Part shown: one piece after another, positions 11,101 to 23,240 of the stretch
How the letters are laid out: each line of letters starts with the position of its first letter
How positions within the stretch are numbered: the first letter of the stretch is position 1
Assembly: GCF_947242115.1 (NCBI RefSeq)
Contig: NC_074713.1
Coordinates: 13,235,001 to 13,299,000, forward strand
From: Biomphalaria glabrata
Lineage: Eukaryota > Mollusca > Gastropoda > Planorbidae
Length of the DNA stretch: 64,000 nucleotides
Reading direction: 5' to 3'
Program-made: the position numbers and the translations under genes
Notes under the pieces: generated by a model
The model's database searches: none
What the model was told of the DNA's origin: nothing
Seen by the model: the letters and a program-made list of their open reading frames with translations, nothing else

Positions 11101-14100
11101 TCTATCCAGCTCCTCACCCTTACTTCTAAACCATGTTACCAAGAATAGACATCGTCAACACATTCTAGATCTAGTATCAGTCATATCAGTGTAAACTTAG
11201 ATCTAAAGTTTCCTCAATTCTGCTCTTATTTTTATTAGGGCTATCATAGTTTAAATAAAATCAGAGTCAGTGAGTTAGCTTTCATCAATATCAACGGCTG
11301 ACATGTTAAAATTTTCACTTCTCACTAGCTAACTTCAAAAAATCAATAAAAAACAGCGAAGGAAGCCGCCATTTCAGTCTACTAATATGTTAAAATAGTA
11401 AAAACTAATCTGATTGGCTGATACAAACACTGGCTAGCCAATCCTTTGGTTGGAAACATCGCGGCCGATATAATCGGGCGGCTCGTCTTTTTTGCCAAAT
11501 AGCCTTGGGCCGTCGTCTTAAGAAGGTTAAGAAAAGCTCAAATTTATTTTATGTAAGCATTAGTGATTACCTTTCTTCTATGGACTGCAGAATATCTTTT
11601 CATTATATTGATTGTCTTTTTTTCTGATATAATTATACTTTTTATTTTATATGTTTTTTTTTAACTCATAAAATATTATTTAAGTAATTTTGAAAAAAAT
11701 TTAAGTAATGTGATTTTAAAAAAAAGTGTTTATATAGTGTTACGTTCAAATACATAAAACTATATTTTTTTGTGCATTCTTGATAGGCATGGCAAACAAA
11801 ATAAGATTGCTTTATTGATTTTTATTTAAATAAGATACATATCATTTTAGTGTTGATAATATTCTGTTTAGCAATTCACTGAAGGTCAACTTGGTCTGCT
11901 GTTTGACTCGTACAGTGAAAGTGGCTGGCTTGTAAGTGAACGGTTCATGGGACCACTGGTTGAGGATCCTATGGCCGCAGTGCCAGCAGGCCCATGTGCA
12001 CCTGCTGTCAAATATTTCATGGTATGCAAACTTTACAATTTCACTCCAAATGTTTGGACATCATGCACAGCACTACAAAGTTTTACTAACAGACTGATTG
12101 TAAAGTGTTAGTAAAAACTGTCATGTGCTACATTTTAGATCTTAATTAAAACTGTGATGGCTAGCATAATCATTAAAAAAAAAACTCCTAGAGTTCAGGT
12201 TAGATTAACCATTTTATACATTTGTAATAGAAAATGACTCATTTATTTCAGTGGTTTTAATTTTCCCACTTGTAAATATTTGTTATAATTTTCCAACTAA
12301 AAACAGGACATGCAACTTTCAAATGTCCATCCTGCTGACATTTCTGATCCTTATGAAACTGTCCACAAAATGTCCTTTTTTTAAATGTAAAAAAAAACAA
12401 CATTCCAACTAAGTGAGGTCTTATTATCACAAGTATTACCAATAGCTGGTGTGGAGCATCCTGAGAGAAAGAGCATCATGCTACTTTTCCATGACGCATA
12501 TTGAAAAAAAAACATCAGCTTACTGGCAAAAAATCTGGTTAGAAGAAGAATGACATTTTTGGTTCTGTTAAACACAATGATTTCCTCTTCTTTCCAATCA
12601 AGTCTATTAGCCATGACTTCAACAGCTTTCTTTTCTTTTTTTTTCTAAAGGCCTCATTGGAGTCAGTTCATGTAACAGCTCATGGGATTATTGGAATGAT
12701 TCTGATAGAGAACAGAGCCTACATTACAGCTGTTCTGCATGTAGAGAGGGAGAAAGTTGAGACTGTCAGTCTAGTTGGCCCCAGCCTTGTTGGTCAGTAC
12801 CCGAATGTTGTTCAGAGAAATTATCTTTGTAGAATGAATGCTAGTCATTGTTAGTCATTCCCATTTCTTGTTAAGCATCAAATAGTATATCATTTATTTT
12901 CTTCAAAGGATAATTCATTTGTTCTGTTTTTAAACATTTTTTTACAGAGATTAATTTTGAGTTTTTTTGTTTTTTTTTAAAGCTATTTGTTTGTTTATTT
13001 AGTTTATGGTTGGACAACATAAACTTAGCTCAGAAGCTTGAGTTCAAATGGTGGTGAAGACTAGAATTACTTAATTCAGGATTTAACTAAAGCTGTGTCA
13101 ATTAGAGCATAATTAAAGAAGCACAGAACTTTTCACCTAGATTCACTTACCCTCACTTGTCAGCAAGAGAAAACTGAGCATGCCAATGTAGTGTTTATAG
13201 ACACTATAGAAATCTAATATTAATAATTTAACATCTTTTGGTTTTTGTTTTTTTTTACATTTTTTTTTTTCTCTTTTGACTTTACAGGTATTCCTTCCAT
13301 TGACATTAATGTTTCTTCATCATTCTCTGGAGTTCTAATGACAGCCTTAGACTTAACTAAACAGATTCCATATTTAAACACAGGTTCTTATATAGATTGT
13401 ATTTATACATTGTGGTCAATTGTTGAACATGTGATGCATTCTGTTTTATTAGCTGTCATAGATAATGGAAATCAGAATTTTAGCTTACAACTTTAATTCT
13501 CTGTTGCTTTCTGAAGTTTTGGAAAAGTTTAACGTTCATTAATAACCTGACATTATAGAACAAAACATACAGAAACCAGACTTCATTTTTCAACCAAGAC
13601 TTGCTAAGAAAAATAAACCCATCTTTTAGTGTCTGCGAGATTGTTTTCTTGAATTATAATTTGTAACATGATTTACACTTTTTATATTTCTTCTTTTTGT
13701 ATGTAACTAGCATTGGACTATTTCTAGTATTAGACTGTTTCTGTCTACAGTGAAATTTCTCAGGACAGTTAAAGTGAAGACTGACAAAGAGAAAAATGTT
13801 TTAGAAGGCGATTTTGAGGAAGGAATGTTTGTAAGTTTTTTGCATATTGAATTTTTTTTTTTTTTACTTCAATCTGAATGGTTTAATTATTTCCACATTG
13901 TATTGATTGTATTGTAGGCAGTACTGCGAGATGAACATGGACATGTTCGTGGCATGGGGAGTTTCCAGTTTACTCAGGGACAGTGGCTTCAAGTAGACAT
14001 TGTGGTCAGTACCAGATCCAGTAGGAATCAACCTTATTTCTTATGCTAGCCAATCACATTAGGACATTTACACCTTTCCAAAATTTTTTTTTTGTTTTAC

Positions 14101-17100
14101 ATTTTTTGTATAAAAACTTTTTTCATGTTTTTATTTAAGTTTTTTATTGATTCTTTATAAAAACAAATAAAAAATTTGTTTTCATTCCAAATTTTTATCT
14201 TTGATACAACTTTTAAAATAACTATGTAATCTTTCTATATTTCAGTTAAATGACATTACACCTACTATACTGTCAGTCCTGTTGCTTGGGCCTGATGACA
14301 CAGTCCTCGCTGACCTAAGCAGAGAGACAATCCACTGCACAGAATCTTTCTGTTGTGTTCAACATTTAATACAAGTGAGTAGGACACTCTTGTAGCTCAA
14401 TATAGTTTTAGGTTGTGGAATATCTTTTGTTTCAATTACTTTTGTATTCTGTATTTTTCATGCTCTAGTCACATGCTCAGTCCAATCAATTTGGTGGATG
14501 TGGGGGAGGGAAGAGGTTTGTGGAAGAAGGTTTCTGTGCTGCCTTTAGGCGCTCAGCAAATACAACTCAGTTAAAATCAGGATTTGAACTCAAGCCTTCT
14601 TGCTAGGTAGCCAAAGGGCTTGAGTTCAACTTAGCCTAAGTGTTGGTCTCCTTCTGTTGTAACGACTATGGTTCATCTCGTAAAACACTTTTTTCATGTA
14701 ATTGTGAAGCCCGATTTTGGAGAGACACTCCCGTCCACATATATATCAGGTTAAGATTGCTTTCGCTTTGGTGGTAGAGGAGCCGGCCATTTTTCATATG
14801 GCATGTTTTTCTTACAGAGCTGAGGCCCAAGTTGTTTTGCTGTCCACAGTTCTTTTGTTCATCATCTCTCTCCATGTAGTGCGGTCTAGGGCTATGTCTT
14901 CCTAATGGTCAGTATCAATGTTCACTGTTTTGAGGTCCCGTTTGATTACATCCACATACAGAGGTGGGGAGACCAGTTTTTCTTGAGCCAGACGCGAGTT
15001 GCCTGTACAGAAGGATTTTCGGGATGTGAGTGTCCTCCATCCGACAAACATGACCAAGCCAGCACAGCTGGCAATTTATCCACACATTACACACATTATA
15101 GCTCAAAAAGTTTGTACTTCAAGTGGTAACTTGGCTAGCAAGTGAAGCTCTGTTGTTTTATATTTACAAATTACTTATCTCACTAGCTGGTGCCATGTTC
15201 TGATTGGAGGAAGTTCAATCTTTCAAAGATTCTTTTCAGATTTCAAGATCTCTGTAAACTTAACGCTTAGGTTTAAATTATGTTAGTCAGAGACCACTAG
15301 TCTAGGAGTAGAACATTTTACTTATTCGACAACTCATTCTTAGTTTATTGTAGAGGAATGGATCAAAAAGGAATCTTAAACAGTTCATTGATTTTTCTGA
15401 CTGAGTGATAATTAAAATGGATGTATTGTTTATTAAACTTTCAGTTGGTATTTTCATTTTTTTTGTCAGGAACTAAGCAGCCAATTAATCCTTCATTTAA
15501 TGCGAGGCCAAGTCATGGTTTATGTAGCTACTGTTGGAAGAAACGTGACTGGAAAAGTAAGTTCTCTTTATTTATCTTCTATGATAATTTTTTTTTGTTA
15601 AAATAATTTGAATAATTAGATCTATGTGTAGTAGTCCAATTTAATTTAACTTTTTTTTTCTCCACAATTATGTTTACTTTTTCCATTTACAGATACTTGG
15701 TTCTCCGTCTGGCTACTGCAATATGGTGGATGGCGCATGTGAGCTCTTTGACTTTCTTTAGTTGTAGTGATAAGTGTTTTGTTTTTTTTATATCAGGATT
15801 TCTCAATCTTGGGGGTAAGAACACTCCAAGAATTCTGGAAACCAATTGTGGGATTTAGCTGGACAGCATTCTCAAACAGAAAATTAACCTTTGTGGAAAG
15901 TACATAAAATATGAACAATTAAGAGAAACTAAACTGAGAAATACTTTGTGAAATCATCAGTGAGCCCAGAATAATTTCAAGTTTCCATGAACTTTTCCAT
16001 CAGTTCCACAAGTTTCTCGCATATTTTTCAGGTCAGGATTCTTTCTACCAGTTTTCCCTGAGTGGTATGGGCATAGAGGATATGAAGAGTTCTAATGGAG
16101 AGATGGAAGGGATATGGCAGGAGACTGCAGCTTATGTTTTAGACAGGGCTAATGTCTTTCACTATTGGTAATGCTTTTTGTTGTCAACCTTTGCATTACA
16201 AGAAAACTTTTTTTTTTAAATCACTCTGTTATGTGTTGCTATTATGAACTAATAATAATATTAAGAACTAATAATAATATTAAGAACTAATAATAATATT
16301 AAAAACTAGTACCTATAGTAATAGCTCCCCAGAATTTCATAAGAACCTAGGTTTAAAAGTTTGTGGTATTTTAACAATATGTACATGGATTTTCATTAGG
16401 TTTTGTTAGGTTAGGTTCACAATGGATCAAAGTACAGGGGGTTAAGAATAATAACTCTTCAGAACAGAGGTTAACATCTTCTGTCAATCTGCAAACTAAT
16501 TGTGCCATAAAGACAGGCTGTGCAACTTTATGCATTCTAGGACAAGACAGACTATCATAATGCAGACAATAGTGACCTAAGTATTGCCTCTTGTTTCCAT
16601 AGTTTGTTGACTACTCTTCCTACTATCTTCAATTGTTCCTAATTAAACTTTTTCTTCCACTGCTAATTGTATCTTTAGATATTTTTTGTTTTGTTTCACT
16701 GAAATGTGTATCAAATGACCTACATATTTTATCTAGTGTTCAAGTTGACAATGCCAACTGGAGAGGACAGAACTACAGTCTTAATCTGGTGAAGAATGAA
16801 GTCAAGATTGAGGAGATGATGTTTACACAACTGAATCAACTAAGTCACTCTTATCTGGCTTGTGTAAGTGCATCTTATCTTATAAATCCCAGGTGTTCCT
16901 TCAGAAGAGAAGAGAATTACATCCAACTGGTATCCATGTGTTTATCCATGTTAACTAGAGACTTATGTCTGCTAAGCCATTGGTTTTCCTTGCTTATTCA
17001 TGCTCTAATGGCACTAGGGAAGAAAGAGCACTTGTACAAATTAGTCCTAGCATATGGAATAAGAAATGTGCCTTTATCTTTTTTTTCTTTCCAAATATTT

Positions 17101-20100
17101 TATTAGGTTGTGTTTTATATGAACAGCATTTTCTGGCTGGAAAGACATGGTCCAATTTGGGTTCCCATTTCTGTTATTCTTCTAATTCACTTTGTAAAAT
17201 TTCAGCTTATGGTTGTTGTTTTTTTTCATTCATTACATTATGCAATCATCTACAAATAGTATAACTTTTTGTTCCTGAGCTATTGTTATTTGGTCGGTCA
17301 TATAAATTATTGTAGGTTATATCAATTAGAAACTTAGTAGGCCCAAGACTGTTCATTGGGGTACACCTCAGATTACTGTTACTGTGATTTGGCACCAACC
17401 ATTTTTCAGTTTGTTTTCTCTCTATCTCATTGGTATAATGGACTAGTACCAAAATATTTTAATTTTTTTTAGCAAACTATGGTGTTGAACTTTTCCAAAG
17501 CTTTAGTAAAACGACATCTTTTTGCTCATTAATATTTAAGCCGTTTGAAAAGTCATCAATTAGACTTATTATTTGAGTTTCACATGACCTTTATTTCTGA
17601 AAGCCATGTTGGCATGGAGTAAGGATATAATGTTTATATGTGATTTATGATGTTGCTACATGGGTTCAAGTATTTTACATGTGATGCTGATGAGGGATCT
17701 TCTATTTTAAATAAGTGTAGAGACGGATTCATTATTTCACATCAACCACACATATATGTATATGCTTTGGCAAGTTGATGTGTTTAAATGAGTACAGTAT
17801 TGAAACACATGTCAGTCTCAGATGACCACTGTATCTGGCTGCTATATATCAGGCTGATAAATCAGGATGGTGGGTTCAAAAGGTTGAATTGAAATCTTGG
17901 CTTGAAATGTTTGTGACAAAAACTTTATTTCCTTCAGTCTTATCTTTATGAATCTTAATAATTTAAACAATTACATTGAGTTAGTATGATCATCAGGAAA
18001 GGTTGGATACATTTAATTGTAATCAAATTACAGTAGACCTACTTTAAGATTCACTTGTTACATTTATTAGTTTGACTTGTTTGGATTTACAGAACAACAT
18101 TCCCCTGGATGAAAATGCTTCAGTCCTATCAACAATGGCTGTAAGTACACAAAGGGAGATGAATCTGATCCTGTATGATGGACATAAGAAATTTCTTAAG
18201 CAGCAGTTACCATCCGTCTTCAGAGGAAAGTGTATAGTTGACAAGGTCAGACAATATTGTAGCTGTTATTTACTTTAGTAATGAACTTCGGGTGTCAAAG
18301 GTCAAATTAGAATTTTAGTAATGTTCTTGAAGCCTTTTAAATTCTTATCCTTAGTATATTTTTTTTGTTCTTACATAGTTTATGATATTATTATTAATTC
18401 ATTATTCATATTGAGGCTTTATTTTAGCATTTGTTGGAATCTTTTCAGTTATTTATAGATATGTATTGTCAGAGTTACATTAGATTTGTGTGTAACTCTC
18501 TAGTGAGATAAGTAGAGAAAAGTATCACAGTTGCAATTAGAATTGGTGCATGAATGAATGGTCTAATCAGTTGTACTTCTAGCAAGTGACATGCCCCCCC
18601 CCCCCTTTTTTTTTTCAAGTATAGTCCATGAGTTATTTACTATAGCTAAATCAATAATAGAAAAATGATCAAATTTCTAGTTTTATTTTGATCTAAAATA
18701 TGCTGGACCAAGTTGAAAACAAAAGTAATAAACAGACAATAATTGTCCAAGCAGCAAAATGTCATTTATTGTTCATGTGTTGAATCATAGTAGCTTGCTA
18801 TTGGTATAATCTATGTAATATTTCTATAAATGGAATTATTTCCAGTGCAGCTAGAACCTTATCTCAATAGATTTGCTGTCCTAGTTCTCATCATCAGTTC
18901 TGCAAGGCTTATAGTGGGATCATCCTTTTATTACAAGCTTATATCAGCTCACTCTGTTTGTCTGTCTGGTAAAATGTTTGTAGACATTATTTCTCCCACG
19001 CCCAATTTCAGATCAAGTTGAAATGTTGCACAATTATTTCTTGTACCTGACAAAACAAGAATCAATTTTAAAACATAATCAATTAGTTAATTAACTGTTA
19101 GTAATTAATTATTTTGTTTGGTATCCAACAAGGGAAAGAAATTATAAATGCTTTTTTTTTAAAGTATTTTTTATGTTTTTCTTGTTTTTTTTTTAAATCT
19201 AGATTCATGTGGTAGGAAACGGACACAGCTACTGGTCTGAAGAATCTGTTCCCATACCTGACATCTTTGCAGTTGTTTCAGACAGCCTGAAGTTTATCAC
19301 AGAGAAAAACACATCTGTCTACTTAATGGCCAATGAGGTTAGACTTATTTATTCATTCACTACATTTATACATATATGTGACGTTTAAATCATTATTGTG
19401 TTTCACTTTAGTATTGCAAACACAGCACTTTCTTTGATGTGTTGTATTCAATGTTGGATAGAGTGGAAAATTGCTCAAACTGTGGATTCTACTAGATACC
19501 TATTGGTGGGGGGCTTTTACTGTACACTTTAATTGCAAAGCAAGAGAATAGAAGAGTAAGATGAAATAGTCAGGGGAAACTTGGACAGATCATGGCAATG
19601 ATTTGGTAATGACTTCTTGAAAGTTATAACTTCTTGAACTGGGCCTTACTCAAGGAATGATTTTCAAAGCTTAATTGAAATGAACTTTGGAAGCAAACAA
19701 TAAAACACTTCATGTCACTCTTTAGCCTTTAAAAACCACTTCATTAAAATCTTGATGTTAGTTTATGGTTTATACTTAGTTTTTGATACTTTTGGAAGAA
19801 TCTTCAAATTTATATTTTTTTTGAAGTACCAAATAAATATGAATATTTCTATAAAAGACTTTGGCTGACAACTCTACCTGTTTTACATTAAATGAAAGCA
19901 TGTATATTACGTTTTTCTGGCGGATTTAATCGATGTCACAAATAAATATGTTGTTTTTTTCTCAACCATCCATAGAAAGCCTATCAGGAGTGTCAGTTTA
20001 CTTCAGCAATCCAACTTTCTGTGGAAACAGTGGTAGATAAACAGGTTTTCATTCATTCACTCAATCATCCTGGAAAACTGTATTTTGCAGAACAGATTTC

Positions 20101-20594
20101 TTGTAACACATCTAAGCCCCTGAAAGTCAAAGTACATGTTATTGATGGAAGTAAGTGTTCAGTTCTAAATCAGTCAGCATAGTTTCTAACATTTTAAGGC
20201 CTGTAAGGGCTCATTTCTCCTGTTTTTATCCATTTCTCAACTTGTTTTTATCAATTCCTCAACTTGTTTTTATCCATTTCTTAACTTGTTTCTAATCTAT
20301 TTCTCATTTGTTTTTTTTAATCAATTTCTCAACTTTTTTTATTTATTTATCCTAAAAGTAAAAACAGTTCAAGATGGTCACCATAATGAATGGTGTCACA
20401 AAAGCATGTACAGTGTATGGAGAGATGAACAACTTAAAACCTGGAATCAGCCCGAAGTATCAGGCCCCATACTGATTGGCCTCTTAATTGGGTTAGCCTC
20501 AGGCGGGGTTTTCCTGGCCTGGCAAGGAGCTCGAATGAAAAGGTTCTCAGAGACATTCCGTGGTCACAATGATAATGTTTTTGTCAGGTTCTGA
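5145..20594 (+). CDS. Type I membrane protein with LPMO/BIM1-like and CHRD-like regions (22 exons, 890 aa)
   Basis: Exons: 5145-5270, 6827-6932, 7190-7356, 8039-8156, 9236-9324, 9855-9931, 10105-10243, 10417-10488, 11872-12021, 12651-12792, 13288-13383, 13751-13830, 13918-14004, 14246-14374, 15470-15556, 15693-15738, 16032-16167, 16737-16863, 18093-18245, 19203-19337, 19976-20150, 20359-20594. All junctions are GT-AG and the phases close to 891 codons. Seen: a signal peptide (residues 1-20, cleavage after SYG); CPKP and GACDK cysteines; a CEDCTLQLQQ motif at 158-167 and DYCADY at 180-185, the paired signature of LPMO/BIM1-like domains (C-x-x-C-T-L-Q, then CADI). No histidine follows the predicted cleavage site, so a His-brace copper site is doubtful. 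Residues 349-396 read like a CHRD strand pattern. A transmembrane helix (about 848-867) precedes a 23-residue basic tail. N-x-S/T sites are common. Function unknown; an extracellular binding role is inferred. Several introns hold SINE, LINE and MITE remains. Confidence 0.85.
5280..5930. repeat. CTAG/CTACT-rich quasi-repeat (intron 1)
   Basis: This part of intron 1 is built from short words such as CTAGTACTAG, CTACTCTACT and TAGATCTA without a fixed period. The same composition recurs at 35440-35640, 36060-36520, 37400-37690, 39040-39290, 41815-42124 and 43700-44160. It looks like slippage-grown cryptically simple DNA rather than a mobile element. Confidence 0.7.
6119..6222 (-). mobile_element. 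SINE family B fragment (tRNA-derived), antisense
   Basis: Read on the minus strand it carries a box-B-like word (GTTCAAACCC) followed by a CCTGCCCACTCC block, GCAGGAGGTTGGGACT, and a tail with CTCAGCTCTGAAGTAACATCC. The tail matches the fragment at 50443-50522, and the head of the same family is seen at 47685-47765. It lies in intron 1 of the LPMO-like gene. Confidence 0.7.
10510..11526. mobile_element. piggyBac-like MITE flanked by TTAA
   Basis: TTAA at 10506-10509 and 11527-11530 bracket the element. The left end reads CCCTTTGCAGATGG and the right end, read inward, CCTTCTTAAGACGACGG. Subterminal inverted words agree: GCCAAAAAGACGGAGC on the left and GGCAAAAAAGACGAGCC on the right. TTAA targets with CCCTTT-type ends are typical of piggyBac relatives. 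No transposase is present. It lies in the intron between the exons ending at 10488 and starting at 11872, and contains a 23-base poly-C run. Confidence 0.65.
10869..10891. repeat. Poly-C run (23 C)
   Basis: An uninterrupted C run inside the piggyBac-like element. Similar but shorter runs with adjoining T tracts are at 18594-18605 and 40875-40888. Confidence 0.95.
13008..13086 (+). mobile_element. SINE family A fragment (degenerate)
   Basis: GAGTTCAAATGGTGGTGAAG followed by ACTAGAATTACTTAATTCAGG parallels the box-B and downstream part of the well-preserved SINE A copy at 23287-23560. It is intronic in the LPMO-like gene. Confidence 0.55.
14455..14645 (-). mobile_element. SINE family C fragment (tRNA-derived), antisense
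   Basis: On the minus strand there is a box-B-like GAGTTCAAATCC, followed by a block running GCTGAGCGCCTAAAGGCAGC, then GAAACCTTCTTCC and a pyrimidine-rich tail. I recognise this layout as a gastropod SINE. It abuts the minus-strand LINE fragment at 14640-15115. Confidence 0.55.
14640..15115 (-). mobile_element. LINE fragment (C-terminal end of RT ORF with zinc-finger tail)
   Basis: Minus-strand translation gives 'CWLGHVCRMEDTHIPKILLY' near 15065-15010 and 'LASGSRKTGLP' just after, then in another frame a C-G-R-E-C-x-S-K-I-G-L-H-N-Y-M block near 14740-14700. This is the usual LINE end 'RWLGHVxRMxDxRIPKxxLYGEL...CGRxCxSRIGLxSHxR'. Frame changes show a dead copy. It lies in the intron between exons 14246-14374 and 15470-15556. 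Confidence 0.8.
16895..17640 (-). mobile_element. LINE RT fragment (Jockey/CR1-like) with internal deletion
   Basis: Minus-strand translation shows 'LTPCQHGFQK*RSCETQ' near 17630-17580, 'SLGPTKFLIDITYNNLYD' near 17350-17300, an F-V-D-D-C catalytic-type motif near 17250, and after a jump 'KGTFLIPYARTNLYKCSFFPSA' near 17070-17010. The last block is the same family as the plus-strand fragment at 2885-3545. The copy sits in the intron between exons 16737-16863 and 18093-18245 and is decayed. Confidence 0.75.
18890..19050 (-). repeat. Dispersed repeat copy, antisense
   Basis: The reverse complement contains TGTGCAACATTTCAACTTGATC, GGGCGTGGGAGAAATAATG and CCAGACAGACAAACAGAG words matching 3625-3720. 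The family is unidentified. Confidence 0.5.
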
Positions 20595-22770
20595 AACACA
20601 TGCCTATATAAATATTTATACATATTTATTTATGATGAATTTATTGAATTGGTTGCTAGGAAAGTACAATTTGTTAGCTTAAAGTGTTTTATTTTTAATG
20701 GTCATCTGGTGAATACCATCATTCCATAGAAGAGCTGTCTAGTGTAGTGTTAAAGTATCAAAATGTAGAATGTTCCATCAAGTTCTAGTTTGTACTGCTA
20801 ATAGAGAAACTAGAAAGCCATTTACATATTTGAACAATAAAATGTTTTTGTTATTCATAAAAGAAAAAAGCTTGTTTCAAATTCTAAAACTATTATCTGA
20901 AAAGACCAATGTTATTTGCCTGTCAGTATTCTTATACACCATTAATATTAAGTGTTACCTTACTTATACACTGACGTTCATCTATTCATTTCACTTGAGA
21001 ATTATGATCTTTAATGTAACTATGTACTGTTTTATACAATGCCAGTCAATATACATCCTTTTTATTTATAATAATAGTATGTCTTGCATCCAGTGCTAGT
21101 CTTACAACTGTCAATTGATTTTACAGATGAAGATATTATGTTGTTTTTCTCAATATTATATATTGTTAGCAGTTTTTCCTCAATTTTTTTTTTTTTATAC
21201 ATGTAGGTGTTTTTAATTGGTGCTTTTGTATTTTGTTGTTATTTTTTTGTTTCCATTTTTTTTTTATTGCTAAACATTTATGAACAGATTTTTATGTGAT
21301 TCAAAAGAAAAGTAACTAAGTGGCTGGTAGGATTTTGTGAAGGGTTCAAAATCTTGAAGATGTCAAAAAAAGAAAGTGAAACCATATGTTTTTCTATTCT
21401 TTTTCTCCCAAATGTTTTATCTTAAAAGTTTGTTCCAAATAAAGTTATTGCTATATTATATTGTCCATTGCCCAATTTCATGTTCAAACGGAAATAGCTG
21501 AATAGAAGAAAAAATATTTGAAGTCACTTTTGGAGTGACCACTTTACTGCATCCTCAGCATCATCCTAAAGAAAGCTTGAATTCATCTTTTAGTATTAAC
21601 ATTTAGAAACCACACAAAACATAAGTGGTTGTTAAAAGAACTAAAAAAAATGCTTTTTTGAGTCTTGGTCAAACTTTTAAGAATATGGGAATATCATCAG
21701 GGTTATACAAAATCAATTTTTTTCTAGGGTTTTGCAAAAGTGAAATGCTAAAGCTCTTATCACCTACCAGTAATCTCAAAGTTGGTGGTTGTTTTTTTTT
21801 TTTTTTTTTTTTCAGAAATCTCAAAAACAATTTTTTTTTTTTGTATTTTATATGTACTCTATTGCCATATGTTGCGCTAGGTCACTATGTCTTCTACACA
21901 TTTTTTAAAACTATTTAGAGGTATTGTGTATATATAGTATTTTGTCAAGAAGATCACAATGGTTGTGTTATGAATCTCTGTATTCTTCTGTTGAATTGTT
22001 GGTTGAATGAATAGTTGAGTAAGCAGCTTGTTCTGGTCACATATTGAATCAAAACCTTTTGACTCTGTTCAGAGGATTTAAATTCTGTACAGAGACAGGG
22101 GAGAGCATTGAACAACTTAATTCTCTAATTTATAAATAAATGTTTTACTCTTTTTAAAGTTACTAGTATCACAACCTTTTTGTGTGTGTGTGTGTTTGTG
22201 CTCTGTAAGTCTTTATGTTAATTGTATTGAAGATACCAGGCAATCCTAATTTATCAACACATTTTGGCACAATATCAGATATGTTTCTTTGTACAAATTT
22301 CAAAGAAATTGTAGTGACCAGCAAGTCAACTACACATGCATGTGCAATATCAAATTATATTGAAACAAATGAATGTCTTCTCTTTTCTGTGATGAATTGC
22401 GAAAGATTTGTTTCTATTGTAACCTATAGTGAAGACATTTAGTTTTTAAACTGGTATTGAAGAAAGTGCATTGCTTATACAGTATTGTATTTTAATTTAA
22501 TTAACATATTTTTACTATTTTAAGATTTTGTTAACATTTTTTTTTCAGCTTAGATTTAGTTTGTACATTCCATTTTTTAACAAAAAAATCTGTCTCAGTT
22601 GTTTATCTGCCTATTTTCTATTTATTTGCCTACCATTTTCTGTTGGTCATTGTGTAATACTATTCAGTAAGTACTTGTTATAGTTTTACAACATTTTGTG
22701 CAATCTAGATGTTACTGGACACCTCTCAATATTGTTTTGTAACATTGCTTGGAAATAAAACTGTTTATAT
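20595..22770 (+). other. Probable 3' UTR of the LPMO-like membrane protein gene
   Basis: No further conserved coding sequence is seen after the stop at 20592-20594. AATAAA hexamers lie at 21438-21443 and 22754-22759; the second is followed by a GT-rich and T-rich segment and is a good candidate cleavage site. Small open frames here (for example 20770-21099) have no recognisable product and are T/A-rich. Confidence 0.5.
22754..22759 (+). terminator. Poly(A) signal AATAAA (distal candidate)
   Basis: Canonical hexamer with a downstream GT/T-rich element within about 40 bases. An alternative upstream hexamer is at 21438-21443. Confidence 0.5.
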
Positions 22771-22779
22771 GTTGGAATA

Positions 22780-23240
22780 TTGTTTATTTGTTGTTTTTTT
22801 TTGCTATCAAAACATGAGACATGGACATTTTTGTTGGTTGCCTTCAGTTATAGAACAACTAGGATTTATCTGATAGAGCACTTCTATGGCTTTAGAGCCC
22901 TATATGGGGATATATTCTCAGCCGCATAATAGGAAAAAGTGACACTGTTTAGGTATTAGGAGCCAGTCTTTTGTTTTAGCTCATTTCAGTTTGTCAGGTT
23001 CATCGTCATCACTTTCTTGTTGCCCAGAGCTTTCCCTATTAATTAACTAATTGGTTGTTGTTTTTTATTGATTCATGTATTTGTCATCGATCCGCGAATG
23101 AAAAGTGGGAGAAAAAAAGAGTAAAAGAATCCACCCAGACAAGCTTTGTAAAAATGTGCTCATCAAACAATGCTAGTCTGGTTAGTTACTGATAATATAT
23201 AGCTCCTCCTTCGTGATCGAAGATGAGCACATTTCTCATT
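22780..23240. other. Gene-free stretch between converging genes
   Basis: No coding feature. The segment from about 23085 (GTGGGAGAAAAAAAGAG and AAAAGAATCCACCCAGA) has a close relative near 63010-63045, so part of it is a dispersed repeat, possibly the 3' non-coding end of the LINE to its right. Confidence 0.4.

Noticed and set aside
20770-21099. 109-codon open frame after the LPMO-like gene
   Set aside because: T/A-rich sequence in the probable 3' UTR, with an F/I/Y-biased translation of the kind expected by chance.
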